NCBI GenBank assembly: GCA_046484845.1
Contig: JAWOIB010000093.1
Span: 1-13,216, forward strand
Source of the DNA: DSBX01 sp046484845
Lineage (GTDB): Bacteria; Hydrothermota; Tepidihabitantia; Tepidihabitantales; Tepidihabitantaceae
Reading direction: 5' to 3'
DNA length: 13,216 nucleotides
The first letter of the stretch is position 1; every line of letters begins with the position of its first letter. A program made the translations under genes and the position numbers. The notes under the pieces are model-generated. The model was not told the DNA's origin and made no database searches. It saw only the letters and a program-made list of their open reading frames with translations. Shown here one piece after another: positions 4,702 to 11,792 of the stretch.

Positions 4702-7254
4702 CTATTCATCCGTCGCGTCGCCGCCCGCGGCATCCGGCAGGGGTTCGTCTTCGCCAGTGTCGAAGATGAAGTCCTCCGGTTTCATCAGCTTCTCGATGTT
4801 CGCCGTGGCCCGCAGGCCGGTCAGGAGTTCGCCGCGCAGTCGCTCGGATTCGCGGGTGCGCAGTTTGCTCTCCAGCCCGGCCGCGACCTCGTCGAACGGG
4901 CGGGTGTAGGCCGCCTGCTTTTCCTCGACCTTGATGAAGGCCCAGGTGGAGTCATTGACCCGGATGAGCGGGGAGATGCTGCCCGCGCCAAGCCGGAACG
5001 CGGCTTCGATGACCTGCTGGTCGCGGGACTCGTCGTCCCGTTCGAACCAGGACAGGTCGCCGCCGGAATGACGGCTGGCCGCGGAAGAGAAGCGCCGGGC
5101 GATTTCTTCGAACTCGGCCGGTGCGGCTGCCTCCCGGCCGGTGATTCTGACATGCAGCCGGCCGTCATCGGTCGCCAGCGGGGCCGCGAGTTCGCCTTCG
5201 GCGGTGGCGAGCAGTTCCCGGTACGCGGCCGCGGCGAGCGGCCGCTCAAATCCGACGTACGCGCCCAGCCGGTTCTCGTCCACGAGCACGGTCCCGGCCT
5301 GGTCGTACTCCGGCGCGGTGTTGAACAGCGCGGCCAGTTCCTTGCCGTCCCGGGCGTGGAGCAGGGTGGGGAGGAAGATGGTATCGGCCGGCGAAACGTC
5401 GTTGAAGGCCATGCCGAATGCGCCGGTGCCCGCGTACGGGCCGGCCACCGGGCAGCGCCGGGTCATGTCCGGCAGGAGCCGATTGCCGATGCGCAGCGTC
5501 GGGGTGCCGGGGAGCACCGCCCGGGGCGCCTCGGTGAAGCCGTAACCGGTGACCAGCGCGTCCGGGTCCTCGGTGCCGGCGAGCTCCGCGAGAATGTCGT
5601 CATCCGCGCCGGCGAGCAGCAGCGCCCGGCCGGACACGAGTTCGGGCAGACTGCCGCTGACCGCCCAGCGGCGGAGCAGTTCGGCCCGCGGCCGGGTGGG
5701 GGCGACGATTTCGCGGGCGCGGACCCGCGCCGGGACCTTGTGTTCTTCGAGCGTGGCGCGGTACTCCGCCCTGACCTCGGCAGTGTCAATGGTCACGTTG
5801 TCGATGGTCATCCGGCGGGTGTAGTGGTCAACGAGCATCCGGGACCGGCGGTCGAGGATGCGGTCAACCGCCCCGTTCGCCAGCCAGTCGTGGTTCGCCT
5901 CGGCGTCCTTGAGGATGAGCTGTTCGAGCACGAACTGCTCGAGGATGCGGCGGATGCCTTCCGGGGTCTGGAACTGGGCCCGGAAGAACACGGGAATCTG
6001 CTCCAGGCGCTTCGCCAGCAGTTCGCTGGTGATGGTCACGCCGTCAACACTGCCGATGATGTCCCGGCCCTCGTCGAGCGCGGCGGTGTCGATTTCGATG
6101 CCGGCCGCGGCGGTCAGCTCCGCGGTGCGCTGGTCGTAGAGCTCCTCGGTCTTGCGCTGGCGGACCTGGGCCACGAGCTGGTTGCGGGCCTCGGCGTAGG
6201 GCGTGACCTTGCGCGGGGTGCGTTCGGTGACGCGGACAAGCGCCCAGCCGGTGTCGAGCGGCACCGCCCGGCTCACCTGGCCGGGCTTGAGCCGGAACGC
6301 GGCGTCCTCGATTGCCTTGTCACGGGTGCCGCGTGCGAACAGCCCGAGGTCCCCGCCGCGGTCCTTGTCCGGGGCGGTCGAGAAGCGGGCGGCGAGCGTC
6401 TCCCAGGGCACCGCGTCCGCGCCGAGCAGGAGCCGGCGGAGGGAGTCGGCCAGCGCGCGGTCGGGTACGACCAGCCGCCAGCCGTGGACCTTTTCCGGGG
6501 TCGTGAACCGGGTAGATTTCTCCCGATTGTAGGCGTCCCGGAGGTTGCGTTCGGTCGGCTCGGCGTGAGCGGTGACGGTCCGGGCGTGCCACTGCTCGAA
6601 CACGTAGCGGTTGCGCATGTCCCAGTAGGGCTCGGCGAAATCCGGGTCGGCCATCAGGCCGGCGTCGAGCGCGGCCCGGTAGAGCAGGCGGTTGTCGACC
6701 ATCGTGTCAAGCAGGAATTCCTTGCGTTCGAACGGCTCGTAGCCGGCCGGGTTGCGGCTGATACGGTCGTCGAGCTCGATGCGGGTCAGCGGGTAGCCGT
6801 CGACGTACGCGACCCGGTCCTGGTAGTTCTTGCGGAAGCAGCGCTCGATCGCGTCGAGCGCGTCCTCGCCGAAGCGCGAGTCCATGTGCCGGGTGGCGAC
6901 GATTTCGTACTGCTGGGCGGCGTCGAGATACTTCTCCTGGAGTTCGAGGGCGAGCGCCAGCCGGTAGCCGAGTTCCGGCCGCTGGGGGGCCTTCGGGAAC
7001 TCGTCCAGCAACCGCCGGTAAATCGCCTCGGCCGCGGCATAATCGCCCTGCTTGTCGAGCAGGAAGTCGGCCTGTTCGAGCCGGACCGCGAAGAGGTCCG
7101 CGGGCCGGGCCTGCTCGCCGAGCTGTGCCAGTACCAGTTCCGCGCCGGCGAAATCGCGAGTGGCATAGAGCCGGTACAGGCTGTCGGGAACCGGTCCGGC
7201 GGCGACCGAAGCGGTCAGCGCCGCACCGAGCGTGAGCATCAGCAGGTTCTTCAA
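4702..7254 (-). CDS. Large SurA/PpiC-like periplasmic peptidyl-prolyl isomerase or chaperone with a duplicated module
   Basis: This is an 850-residue exported protein, probably an outer-membrane-protein folding factor. Residues 1-20 form a signal peptide (hydrophobic core LLMLTLGAAL, ending SVAAG). Residues about 30-140 are helical and TPR-like (DYAAAEAIYRRLLDEFP). Then come two SurA-like modules. The first runs from VDGYPLTRIELDD (151) to a rotamase domain at about 255-345 with GGDLGLFARG and AIEDAAFRLKPGQVS. The second runs from VDGVTITSELLAK (403) to a rotamase domain that begins near 511 (VRAREIVAPT), carries a long insert and resumes at 713-778 (SGGDLSWFERDD, VIEAAFRLGAGSIS). The usual terminal His of parvulins is replaced (TGWALVRV, STWAFIKV), so isomerase activity may be lost. 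The start is TTG at 7252-7254, preceded by GGAGG; a nearby ATG is out of frame and stops at once. The gene ends with TAG, followed closely by galT. Confidence 0.85.
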   Translation of the reverse strand: MKNLLMLTLGAALTASVAAGPVPDSLYRLYATRDFAGAELVLAQLGEQARPADLFAVRLEQADFLLDKQGDYAAAEAIYRRLLDEFPKAPQRPELGYRLALALELQEKYLDAAQQYEIVATRHMDSRFGEDALDAIERCFRKNYQDRVAYVDGYPLTRIELDDRISRNPAGYEPFERKEFLLDTMVDNRLLYRAALDAGLMADPDFAEPYWDMRNRYVFEQWHARTVTAHAEPTERNLRDAYNREKSTRFTTPEKVHGWRLVVPDRALADSLRRLLLGADAVPWETLAARFSTAPDKDRGGDLGLFARGTRDKAIEDAAFRLKPGQVSRAVPLDTGWALVRVTERTPRKVTPYAEARNQLVAQVRQRKTEELYDQRTAELTAAAGIEIDTAALDEGRDIIGSVDGVTITSELLAKRLEQIPVFFRAQFQTPEGIRRILEQFVLEQLILKDAEANHDWLANGAVDRILDRRSRMLVDHYTRRMTIDNVTIDTAEVRAEYRATLEEHKVPARVRAREIVAPTRPRAELLRRWAVSGSLPELVSGRALLLAGADDDILAELAGTEDPDALVTGYGFTEAPRAVLPGTPTLRIGNRLLPDMTRRCPVAGPYAGTGAFGMAFNDVSPADTIFLPTLLHARDGKELAALFNTAPEYDQAGTVLVDENRLGAYVGFERPLAAAAYRELLATAEGELAAPLATDDGRLHVRITGREAAAPAEFEEIARRFSSAASRHSGGDLSWFERDDESRDQQVIEAAFRLGAGSISPLIRVNDSTWAFIKVEEKQAAYTRPFDEVAAGLESKLRTRESERLRGELLTGLRATANIEKLMKPEDFIFDTGEDEPLPDAAGGDATDE

Positions 7255-7267
7255 GTAGCCTCCATTG

Positions 7268-7289
7268 GCCCGGCGGCCTTACGCCGGGC
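7268..7289 (-). promoter_or_regulatory. 8-bp perfect hairpin in the leader of the PPIase gene
   Basis: GCCCGGCG (7268-7275) pairs with CGCCGGGC (7282-7289) around a 6-base loop. It sits a few bases upstream of the GGAGG that serves the TTG start at 7254, so it could influence ribosome access. It also resembles the other GC hairpins of this window. The role is inference. Confidence 0.4.
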
Positions 7290-7317
7290 GGTCCGCGCGG
7301 GGCGCGGGGTTGTGAGG

Positions 7318-7346
7318 ACGGTAGTTCCTCGTCTTCCTTGTGTCAG
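7318..7346 (-). promoter_or_regulatory. Weak internal promoter candidate upstream of the PPIase gene
   Basis: On the minus strand, CTGACA (7341-7346) is followed after 17 bp by TACCGT (7318-7323). This fits the TAnnnT form of the other -10 elements in the window but is a poor match to consensus. It would restart transcription after the hairpins at the end of the kinase gene, with a leader of roughly 55-60 nt. Confidence 0.25.
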
Positions 7347-7385
7347 GGCCGCCAGGCGGCCGGTGCCGGGCGCGAAGCGCCCGGC
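7347..7385 (-). terminator. Two tandem GC hairpins directly after the kinase stop, without a U-tract
   Basis: GCCGGGCGC and GCGCCCGGC form a perfect 9-bp stem with a 3-base loop (7365-7385), starting one base beyond the kinase stop codon. GGCCGC and GCGGCC form a second 6-bp stem with a 3-base loop (7347-7361). Neither is followed by a run of U on the minus strand, so they may attenuate transcription or protect the 3' end rather than terminate fully. Confidence 0.4.
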
Positions 7386-7386
7386 G

Positions 7387-8010
7387 CTAGCCCAGAAACT
7401 GCAGGGCAATTGTCATCACGGCGCCGGAGAAAATCGGCACCACCACGTTGTCGTTCACCTCGATCGGCAGGACCTCGATGGCCGAGGCCGAGAACGCTCC
7501 TAGGATACCCACGGACAGGGGCAGGTCAACCCCGGGCAGGACCGAGACCACCCAGGCGACCGCGAGGCAGGACAGTAACCCGGCGGTGGTGCCCTCGAGG
7601 GTCTTGCGGAACACCCGGACGCGCCCGACCGAGATGCCGACGAACGCGGCCAGGGTGTCGCCGACGACCAGGAAGGTGATGGCCGCGATGAACACGCCGC
7701 GTCCCTGGTCGGGGGTGATGCCGAACGACCCGCCGCCGAACACCGCCATGCTCACTAGCGAGGCCAGCATCAGGTAGCTGCCGCCGGTGAGCGAGTTGAA
7801 CTCGCGCCGGCGCAGCATCGAGCCGAACAGCACCACGAAGATGCTCTTGAACGGGTTGAGGTGGAGTCGGATGTAATCGATGGTGATGAAGATCGCGGTC
7901 GAGGCGGCCATCAGCCCGACCGCCAGCCGGTGGTGTTCCCGGGGAATCAGGTAGTAGATCACCGGGATGACAAACCCGACCAAGTGGGCGAGTTTGCGGT
8001 CCCGCTCCAT
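7387..8010 (-). CDS. SEC59/DGK1-type polyprenol or diacylglycerol kinase (CTP-dependent family), integral membrane
   Basis: This 207-residue, mostly hydrophobic protein has about seven or eight likely membrane segments. Examples are LVGFVIPVIYYLI near residue 10, GLMAASTAIFITIDYI near 32 and GVFIAAITFLVVGDT near 105. The motif order matches the dolichol/phytol/diacylglycerol kinase family (COG0170-like): RKLAHLVGF at the N terminus, RRREFNSLTGGSYL, VGDTLAAFVGISVGR, KTLEGTTAG, and AIEVLPIEVNDNVVVP near the C terminus. Members phosphorylate a lipid alcohol using CTP at the cytoplasmic face. Here it could make or recycle a lipid carrier or phosphatidic acid; the substrate cannot be read from sequence. 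ATG 8010 follows the TAG of the PorV-like gene by only 2 nt, which implies a shared transcript and coupled translation. A related CDP-diglyceride synthetase-like function is a less likely alternative. Confidence 0.82.
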   Translation of the reverse strand: MERDRKLAHLVGFVIPVIYYLIPREHHRLAVGLMAASTAIFITIDYIRLHLNPFKSIFVVLFGSMLRRREFNSLTGGSYLMLASLVSMAVFGGGSFGITPDQGRGVFIAAITFLVVGDTLAAFVGISVGRVRVFRKTLEGTTAGLLSCLAVAWVVSVLPGVDLPLSVGILGAFSASAIEVLPIEVNDNVVVPIFSGAVMTIALQFLG

Positions 8011-8012
8011 CC

Positions 8013-8939
8013 CTAGAACTCGACACCCCCGGAGATTTGCTGGGCGCTGCCCAGCTCGCGCGAGCCGGCGGCGTAGCCGGCGGCGTAGCCGTAATCGAGG
8101 TAGAACCGCCGGTAGCGCAGCCCGAGCCCGAAGGTCAGGTTGGACTGGTGGAGGCCGGCGCGTCCGAACAGCGTGTTGCGGAACGCATACTCCGCGCCGG
8201 CGTTCCAGGCCAGGTCACGCTCCGCCGGGCTGCCCTCGGTTTCTACCGCAAGCACCAGCGCGTCCTGCCCGAAGCGGAATGTCCGGCCGACGCCGAGCGC
8301 CAGGCGGGGCGTTATCACTTCCCGGGTGCCGGAGCTCCAGAACAGCGGCGAGAGCGAGGCGTTGCGGGCGCGCAGGCCGACCTCGATGCCCGCGCCGGGC
8401 CGGACGAGCAGACCGAGGTCCAGTCCCATTCCGAAACAGCTCCCTACCCCGAGGTCCTGGTAGATGAACTTGGCGTTGCCGCCGACCGCGAGTTCCGGCA
8501 GCAGGGCCCGGGCGTAGTTCACGTAGCCGACAAACTGGTTGGCGCTCACCACCCGGACGACATAGGGCCGGTTGTCCGGCCCGGGCGGCCGGGTCGAATC
8601 AGGCAGGGCGGTCAGCTTGATACCCGGGATGCCGTTGTGCAGTACCGCGACCCCGAACGACTGCGTGCCGGACGGGAAGGCCGCGCCCAGGAAATTGTGC
8701 TTGACGAGCCCGCCCCAGTCCTCGGAATGCAGGAACAGCAGGCCGCGCCGGCCGGCGAGGACTGCCCGGGCCGGGTTGTAGTAGATGGCGGCCGGGCCGT
8801 CCGCGGTGGTGACCGCGGTCCCGCCCATGCCAATGGCGCGGGCGGAGGTTCCCAACTGCTCGAAATCGCCGGCATACCAGGTCGCGGACGCGGCCGCGGT
8901 CAGGACGGCGGCGAGCAGGGCGATTCTTCTCAGGTACAT
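8013..8939 (-). CDS. PorV/PorQ-like outer-membrane beta-barrel protein
   Basis: This 308-residue protein has a signal peptide (residues 1-19, ending AAASA). The N-terminal signature of PorV/PorQ-type barrels follows: SARAIGMGG (32-40) and AAIYYNPA (50-57), then repeated amphipathic beta strands to the end. The last residue is Phe (GGVEF), as expected for BAM-assembled barrels. PorV-type proteins shuttle or anchor T9SS cargo in Bacteroidota, which fits the T9SS-tailed proteins on both sides. However, the broad family includes other roles, such as hydrocarbon transport and structural barrels. I place the start at ATG 8939 because AAGGAGGG (8943-8950) precedes it and the signal peptide begins there. 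An alternative ATG at 8973-8975 overlaps the stop of the upstream gene as ATGA but would add 12 charged, proline-rich residues. It ends in TAG, 2 nt before the kinase gene. Confidence 0.83.
   Translation of the reverse strand: MYLRRIALLAAVLTAAASATWYAGDFEQLGTSARAIGMGGTAVTTADGPAAIYYNPARAVLAGRRGLLFLHSEDWGGLVKHNFLGAAFPSGTQSFGVAVLHNGIPGIKLTALPDSTRPPGPDNRPYVVRVVSANQFVGYVNYARALLPELAVGGNAKFIYQDLGVGSCFGMGLDLGLLVRPGAGIEVGLRARNASLSPLFWSSGTREVITPRLALGVGRTFRFGQDALVLAVETEGSPAERDLAWNAGAEYAFRNTLFGRAGLHQSNLTFGLGLRYRRFYLDYGYAAGYAAGSRELGSAQQISGGVEF
8064..8087. repeat. Perfect 12-bp direct duplication inside the PorV-like gene
   Basis: gccggcggcgta occurs twice in tandem (8064-8075 and 8076-8087). In the encoded protein it gives YAAGYAAG close to the C terminus, in what should be the last strands or turn of the barrel. 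It is in frame and looks like a recent duplication. Confidence 0.85.
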
Positions 8940-8971
8940 AGACCCTCCTTGACCGCGGGCGCGGGGGCGGT

Positions 8972-10321
8972 TCATCGGTCCGCCACGCGCCGGACGGTGC
9001 CGGCAAGTTCCTTCTTGTGGATGCGGCGGGGTGTGCTGTAGGTCGGTCTGATGACCGCGTGGACTTGGTACTCACCGACCGGCACCAGCGCGCCCCGATC
9101 GTCCAGCCCGTCCCAGACAATCAGCACCTCGCCCGGGCGCTGGTCGTGCGGCGGGGTGAGTGCCCGGACCAGCCGGCCGGCCGCATCGGTGACGTGGACC
9201 TCGATGTCCGCGACCCCGGTGACGTACAGCGCGATGGTCGTGCCCGGGCGGCGGGAATCGAACTCTGCAGGGTAACAGCCGATGAGGTACCCGTCGAGCC
9301 CGACCCAGTAGTATTGCCCGCCCTCCGCCTCGTTTACGAACAACTGCCCGAACCGGCGCCAAAGCAGGATGCCGCGCGGCGAATTGAACCGTGAATCGTC
9401 ACCGAACGATACGATGTGAGCCAGCTCCGGGTCGAACACGTGGACCTGGTCGGCCAGCTGGTCGGTCACGTAGCAATTGCCGTGGCGGTCGAACGCCGCG
9501 TACGAGAACTCGCCCTCGGTCAGTCCCAGCCGCCGGATATCCACCTGGCGGCGGAGTCGTCCGTCGAGCGAAAAAAGGCTCAGGCGCCGACCGTCGCGGT
9601 CCACCACCACCGCGGCGTCGGTCCCATACTGATTGTAGGGCGCGGCCTGGTCGATGACCGCGATGCCGGTCGGGCGGTCCAGCTCGCCGGACCAGGCGGC
9701 GAGGCGGGCGCCGGACGAATCGAGCACCACTACCCGGTCCGCGCCGTACTCCGTCACATAGACCCGGTTCCGTGAATCCAGCGCCACGTCCCGGGGCGCG
9801 GCCAGTGCCGCGTCCGGGACGGAGACCCACACCAGCCGGCCGCCTGCATAGCGCAACCTGACCAGACGGTCGTTGCCGGTGTCCGCGACGTACACGTCGC
9901 CTTCGGGATTGCAGGCGATGCCGTGCGGCTGGCGGAACTCGCCCGTGCCCGGGCCTTCAGATCCGTAGATGCGGGGTTCCAGCAGTTTCACGTTGTAGAC
10001 GATCTGGCCGGTGCCGGAGTTCACGCCGAAGAGCGTCAGGATGTGGTCGTCGCGGCTGGTGGTCGGGTCGTCCTCTTCGGTCATCTTCGCGCCGCACATG
10101 CCCTGTGGGTCGTCTACCCGGAACCCGGAACCGAGGTAGAGGCGCAGGTAGTACCGCCCGATGCGCTGGAAGCCCAGCGTGTGGCTGAAGGGTGGGGTGA
10201 GCAGGGCGGAAGGACTGCCCGGGGCGGACGTCAACAGCAGGGCGAGCAGGGCGGGCAGCACCGGCACGCGGCCGGACAGGGCGGGTCGGCGGTTCGCGGC
10301 CCCGGGGGTAGGATTCACCAT
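8972..10321 (-). CDS. Exported NHL-type beta-propeller protein with a C-terminal FlgD-like Ig domain
   Basis: This 449-residue protein has an N-terminal hydrophobic segment (VPVLPALLALLL, about residues 19-30) after a basic stretch, indicating export. Residues about 120-345 contain NHL-like blades with the typical pattern of start, strand and turn. Examples are FRQPHGIACNPEGDVYVADT, AAPRDVALDSRNRVYVTEYG, FSYAAFDRHGNCYVTD and NSPRGILLWRRFGQLFVNE. A FlgD-type Ig domain follows at about 365-430 (AGRLVRALTPP, VWDGLDDRGALVPVGEYQV). NHL propellers usually bind proteins or ligands; no catalytic residues are seen. No T9SS tail is obvious, so it may stay in the periplasm or at the cell surface. It is the first gene of the minus-strand cluster, with a promoter ending 7 nt before the ATG and no Shine-Dalgarno. 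Its TGA lies 32 bp before the PorV-like start, which suggests joint function at the envelope. Confidence 0.83.
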   Translation of the reverse strand: MVNPTPGAANRRPALSGRVPVLPALLALLLTSAPGSPSALLTPPFSHTLGFQRIGRYYLRLYLGSGFRVDDPQGMCGAKMTEEDDPTTSRDDHILTLFGVNSGTGQIVYNVKLLEPRIYGSEGPGTGEFRQPHGIACNPEGDVYVADTGNDRLVRLRYAGGRLVWVSVPDAALAAPRDVALDSRNRVYVTEYGADRVVVLDSSGARLAAWSGELDRPTGIAVIDQAAPYNQYGTDAAVVVDRDGRRLSLFSLDGRLRRQVDIRRLGLTEGEFSYAAFDRHGNCYVTDQLADQVHVFDPELAHIVSFGDDSRFNSPRGILLWRRFGQLFVNEAEGGQYYWVGLDGYLIGCYPAEFDSRRPGTTIALYVTGVADIEVHVTDAAGRLVRALTPPHDQRPGEVLIVWDGLDDRGALVPVGEYQVHAVIRPTYSTPRRIHKKELAGTVRRVADR

Positions 10322-10328
10322 CCGGAAA

Positions 10329-10356
10329 ATGTTAGTTCACGGCCCGGGATAGTCAA
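10329..10356 (-). promoter_or_regulatory. Sigma-70-type promoter for the minus-strand cluster, apparently leaderless
   Basis: On the minus strand, TTGACT (10351-10356) and TAACAT (10329-10334) are 16 bp apart. Seven bases separate the -10 from ATG 10321, so the transcript would begin at or next to the start codon. No Shine-Dalgarno precedes this ATG, and an in-frame TGA lies 16 nt upstream of it, which limits other start choices. Confidence 0.55.
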
Positions 10357-10392
10357 GAAGGGGCGCCGGGCAGCAGGGTGGTGGCGCGGGCG

Positions 10393-10421
10393 TTGACTCG
10401 CGATTCGCGGTCAGCTAGACT
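10393..10421 (+). promoter_or_regulatory. Sigma-70-type promoter for the Asp-box propeller gene
   Basis: TTGACT (10393-10398) and TAGACT (10416-10421) are 17 bp apart. The expected transcript start near 10428 gives a leader of about 70 nt, carrying AAAGGAG (10489-10495) before ATG 10500. The promoter is back to back with the one for the NHL gene; the two -35 boxes are 36 bp apart. Confidence 0.55.
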
Positions 10422-10499
10422 TTCCTGCCAGTCGGAATCGCGGCTGGATGGTTGCGAACAAGTCTGCGGTGAAGCTCCCGGGTGGAGCAAAGGAGTCCA

Positions 10500-11729
10500 A
10501 TGAAAGCGCTGAAGGCACTAATCACGGTCGGCGCCTTGCTTGTCCTGTTCGCGTCCGCGCGCGCGGACTGGATGAGTATGGGGCCGGAGGGAGGCGCGAT
10601 CTACTCGGGCGCGGTCTCGGCCGGCGGCTCGCCATCGATATACGTGGCCTCGACGAACACCAGTTTCCCCTTGCTCAGGTCCACCGACAGCGGGGCGAGC
10701 TGGGAGATGTGGGGTGCGAACCTTACAAACTACCCGCGGAAGATGGCGGTGCACCCGACCGACCCGAACATCATGTACGGCGTCGTCAGCTCTCAGTTCC
10801 AGCGCACCACTAACGGCGGAACGACCTGGACCACTCATTCGCTCGGCTCGAACAACAACGGCAATGACATCGCGGTTAACCCGTTGAATCCGGACGTCAT
10901 CTACGTGCCCACGTACCGTTATGACGGTTCCGCCTGGCGGGTAACCTCGACCAAGAGCACGGACGGCGGGCTGACCTGGGCGACGACGCAGATCGATACG
11001 TTTGCGTCCAGCACAATCTACGCAGTTGCGATCGACCCGGTGGACACGACCACCGTCTATATCGGCGGGTACGTGGATGGCCGGACCGCGCTGTACCGTT
11101 CGACCGACTGCGGCTCGACCTGGACCCGGCACGAGTTTCCGGCCAACTACTCCTACGTCTATTCCATCTACGTCAGCCCGGCTGACCACAACACCGTGTT
11201 CGCCGGCACCATCAACGGGGTCTGTCGCTCGATCGACCGCGGCCAGACCTGGATCCGCCAGAGCACCGGCATCTATAACTACCAGATTGTTGCGGCCCCG
11301 GACAACCCGAGCATCATGTACTCTGCGGCATACAACACGGTTTACCGCTCGACCGATGCGGGCCTGACCTGGACCGCGGGAACGGGGCTGAGCGGGACCG
11401 CGCTCAGGACGGTGCTGGTCGTGCCGGGAGAGAACGGGGCGGCGTACGCCGGCTCGACCGCCGGGATGTTCAAGTCCGCCGACTACGGCGCGACCTGGCA
11501 GGCGGCGAATAACGGCATAGTGATGGGCCGGGTCCCGGTCGTGACGATGTCGCTGCACGACCCGGCGACGGTGTATGTCGAGCTTGTCGATAATGTCTGG
11601 TTCAAGTCCACCGACGCGGGCAGAAACTGGTTGCCGCAGGTGCGGCCCTCAGGCTGCGGCGCGGTCTGCAACATCGCGCTCGACCCGGCGGACCGGGACC
11701 GGATGTACATGCTCGAAGGTTCGGGCTGA
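10500..11729 (+). CDS. N-terminal part of an Asp-box (BNR) beta-propeller secreted protein, ended by an in-frame TGA
   Basis: These 409 residues begin at ATG 10500, chosen because AAAGGAG (10489-10495) precedes it and the signal peptide follows directly (LITVGALLVLFASARA, cleavage likely before DW). A GTG at 10482 would add six residues without a ribosome site. Eight Asp-boxes (S/T-x-D-x-G-x-x-W) occur at residues 61, 103, 153, 201, 244, 284, 326 and 370, spaced 40-50 residues apart. This is the blade period of sialidase/sortilin-like propellers. Many such proteins bind or cleave glycans, but no sialidase catalytic residues are evident, so the role is unknown. The frame stops at TGA 11727-11729 in the middle of a blade. 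The same frame then continues with further Asp-boxes and a T9SS tail, so this is very probably the first half of one gene. Confidence 0.85.
   Translation: MKALKALITVGALLVLFASARADWMSMGPEGGAIYSGAVSAGGSPSIYVASTNTSFPLLRSTDSGASWEMWGANLTNYPRKMAVHPTDPNIMYGVVSSQFQRTTNGGTTWTTHSLGSNNNGNDIAVNPLNPDVIYVPTYRYDGSAWRVTSTKSTDGGLTWATTQIDTFASSTIYAVAIDPVDTTTVYIGGYVDGRTALYRSTDCGSTWTRHEFPANYSYVYSIYVSPADHNTVFAGTINGVCRSIDRGQTWIRQSTGIYNYQIVAAPDNPSIMYSAAYNTVYRSTDAGLTWTAGTGLSGTALRTVLVVPGENGAAYAGSTAGMFKSADYGATWQAANNGIVMGRVPVVTMSLHDPATVYVELVDNVWFKSTDAGRNWLPQVRPSGCGAVCNIALDPADRDRMYMLEGSG
11727..11729 (+). other. In-frame TGA interrupting the Asp-box gene (codon 410 of 742)
   Basis: The frame before the stop (ending RMYMLEGSG) and after it (GAAELFRSTTGGASWQKIDG) is the same, with no frameshift. 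The Asp-box spacing across the stop (residue 370 to 418) is 48, within the 40-50 range seen elsewhere in the protein. A single-base change from TGG (Trp) or CGA (Arg) would restore a continuous 741-residue protein running from signal peptide to T9SS tail. It is a nonsense mutation, an assembly error or a read-through codon; sequence alone cannot decide. Confidence 0.85.
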
Positions 11730-11792
11730 GGGGCCGCCGAGCTCTTCAGGAGCACCACTGGCGGAGCCAGTTGGCAGAAGATCGACGGCTGG

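Noticed and set aside
3670..7503. A 1277-codon plus-strand open frame antisense to galT and the PPIase gene
   Set aside because: Its codons align exactly with those of both minus-strand genes, so it stays open simply because these GC-rich genes avoid TTA, CTA and TCA codons. The product has no recognisable domains, while both minus-strand proteins do.
8940..8975. Upstream start of the PorV-like gene at 8975 (ATGA overlap with the NHL stop)
   Set aside because: It would put 12 charged and proline-rich residues before the signal peptide, whereas AAGGAGGG stands directly before ATG 8939. It remains a minor alternative.
11727..11764. Selenocysteine at the in-frame TGA, using the stem ccgcc/ggcgg (11734-11764) with an inner gctc/gagc hairpin
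   Set aside because: The short loop (ttcag) lacks the G near its start expected of bacterial SECIS elements, the inner stem is only 4 bp, and a Cys at this place in a beta-propeller has no evident redox role.
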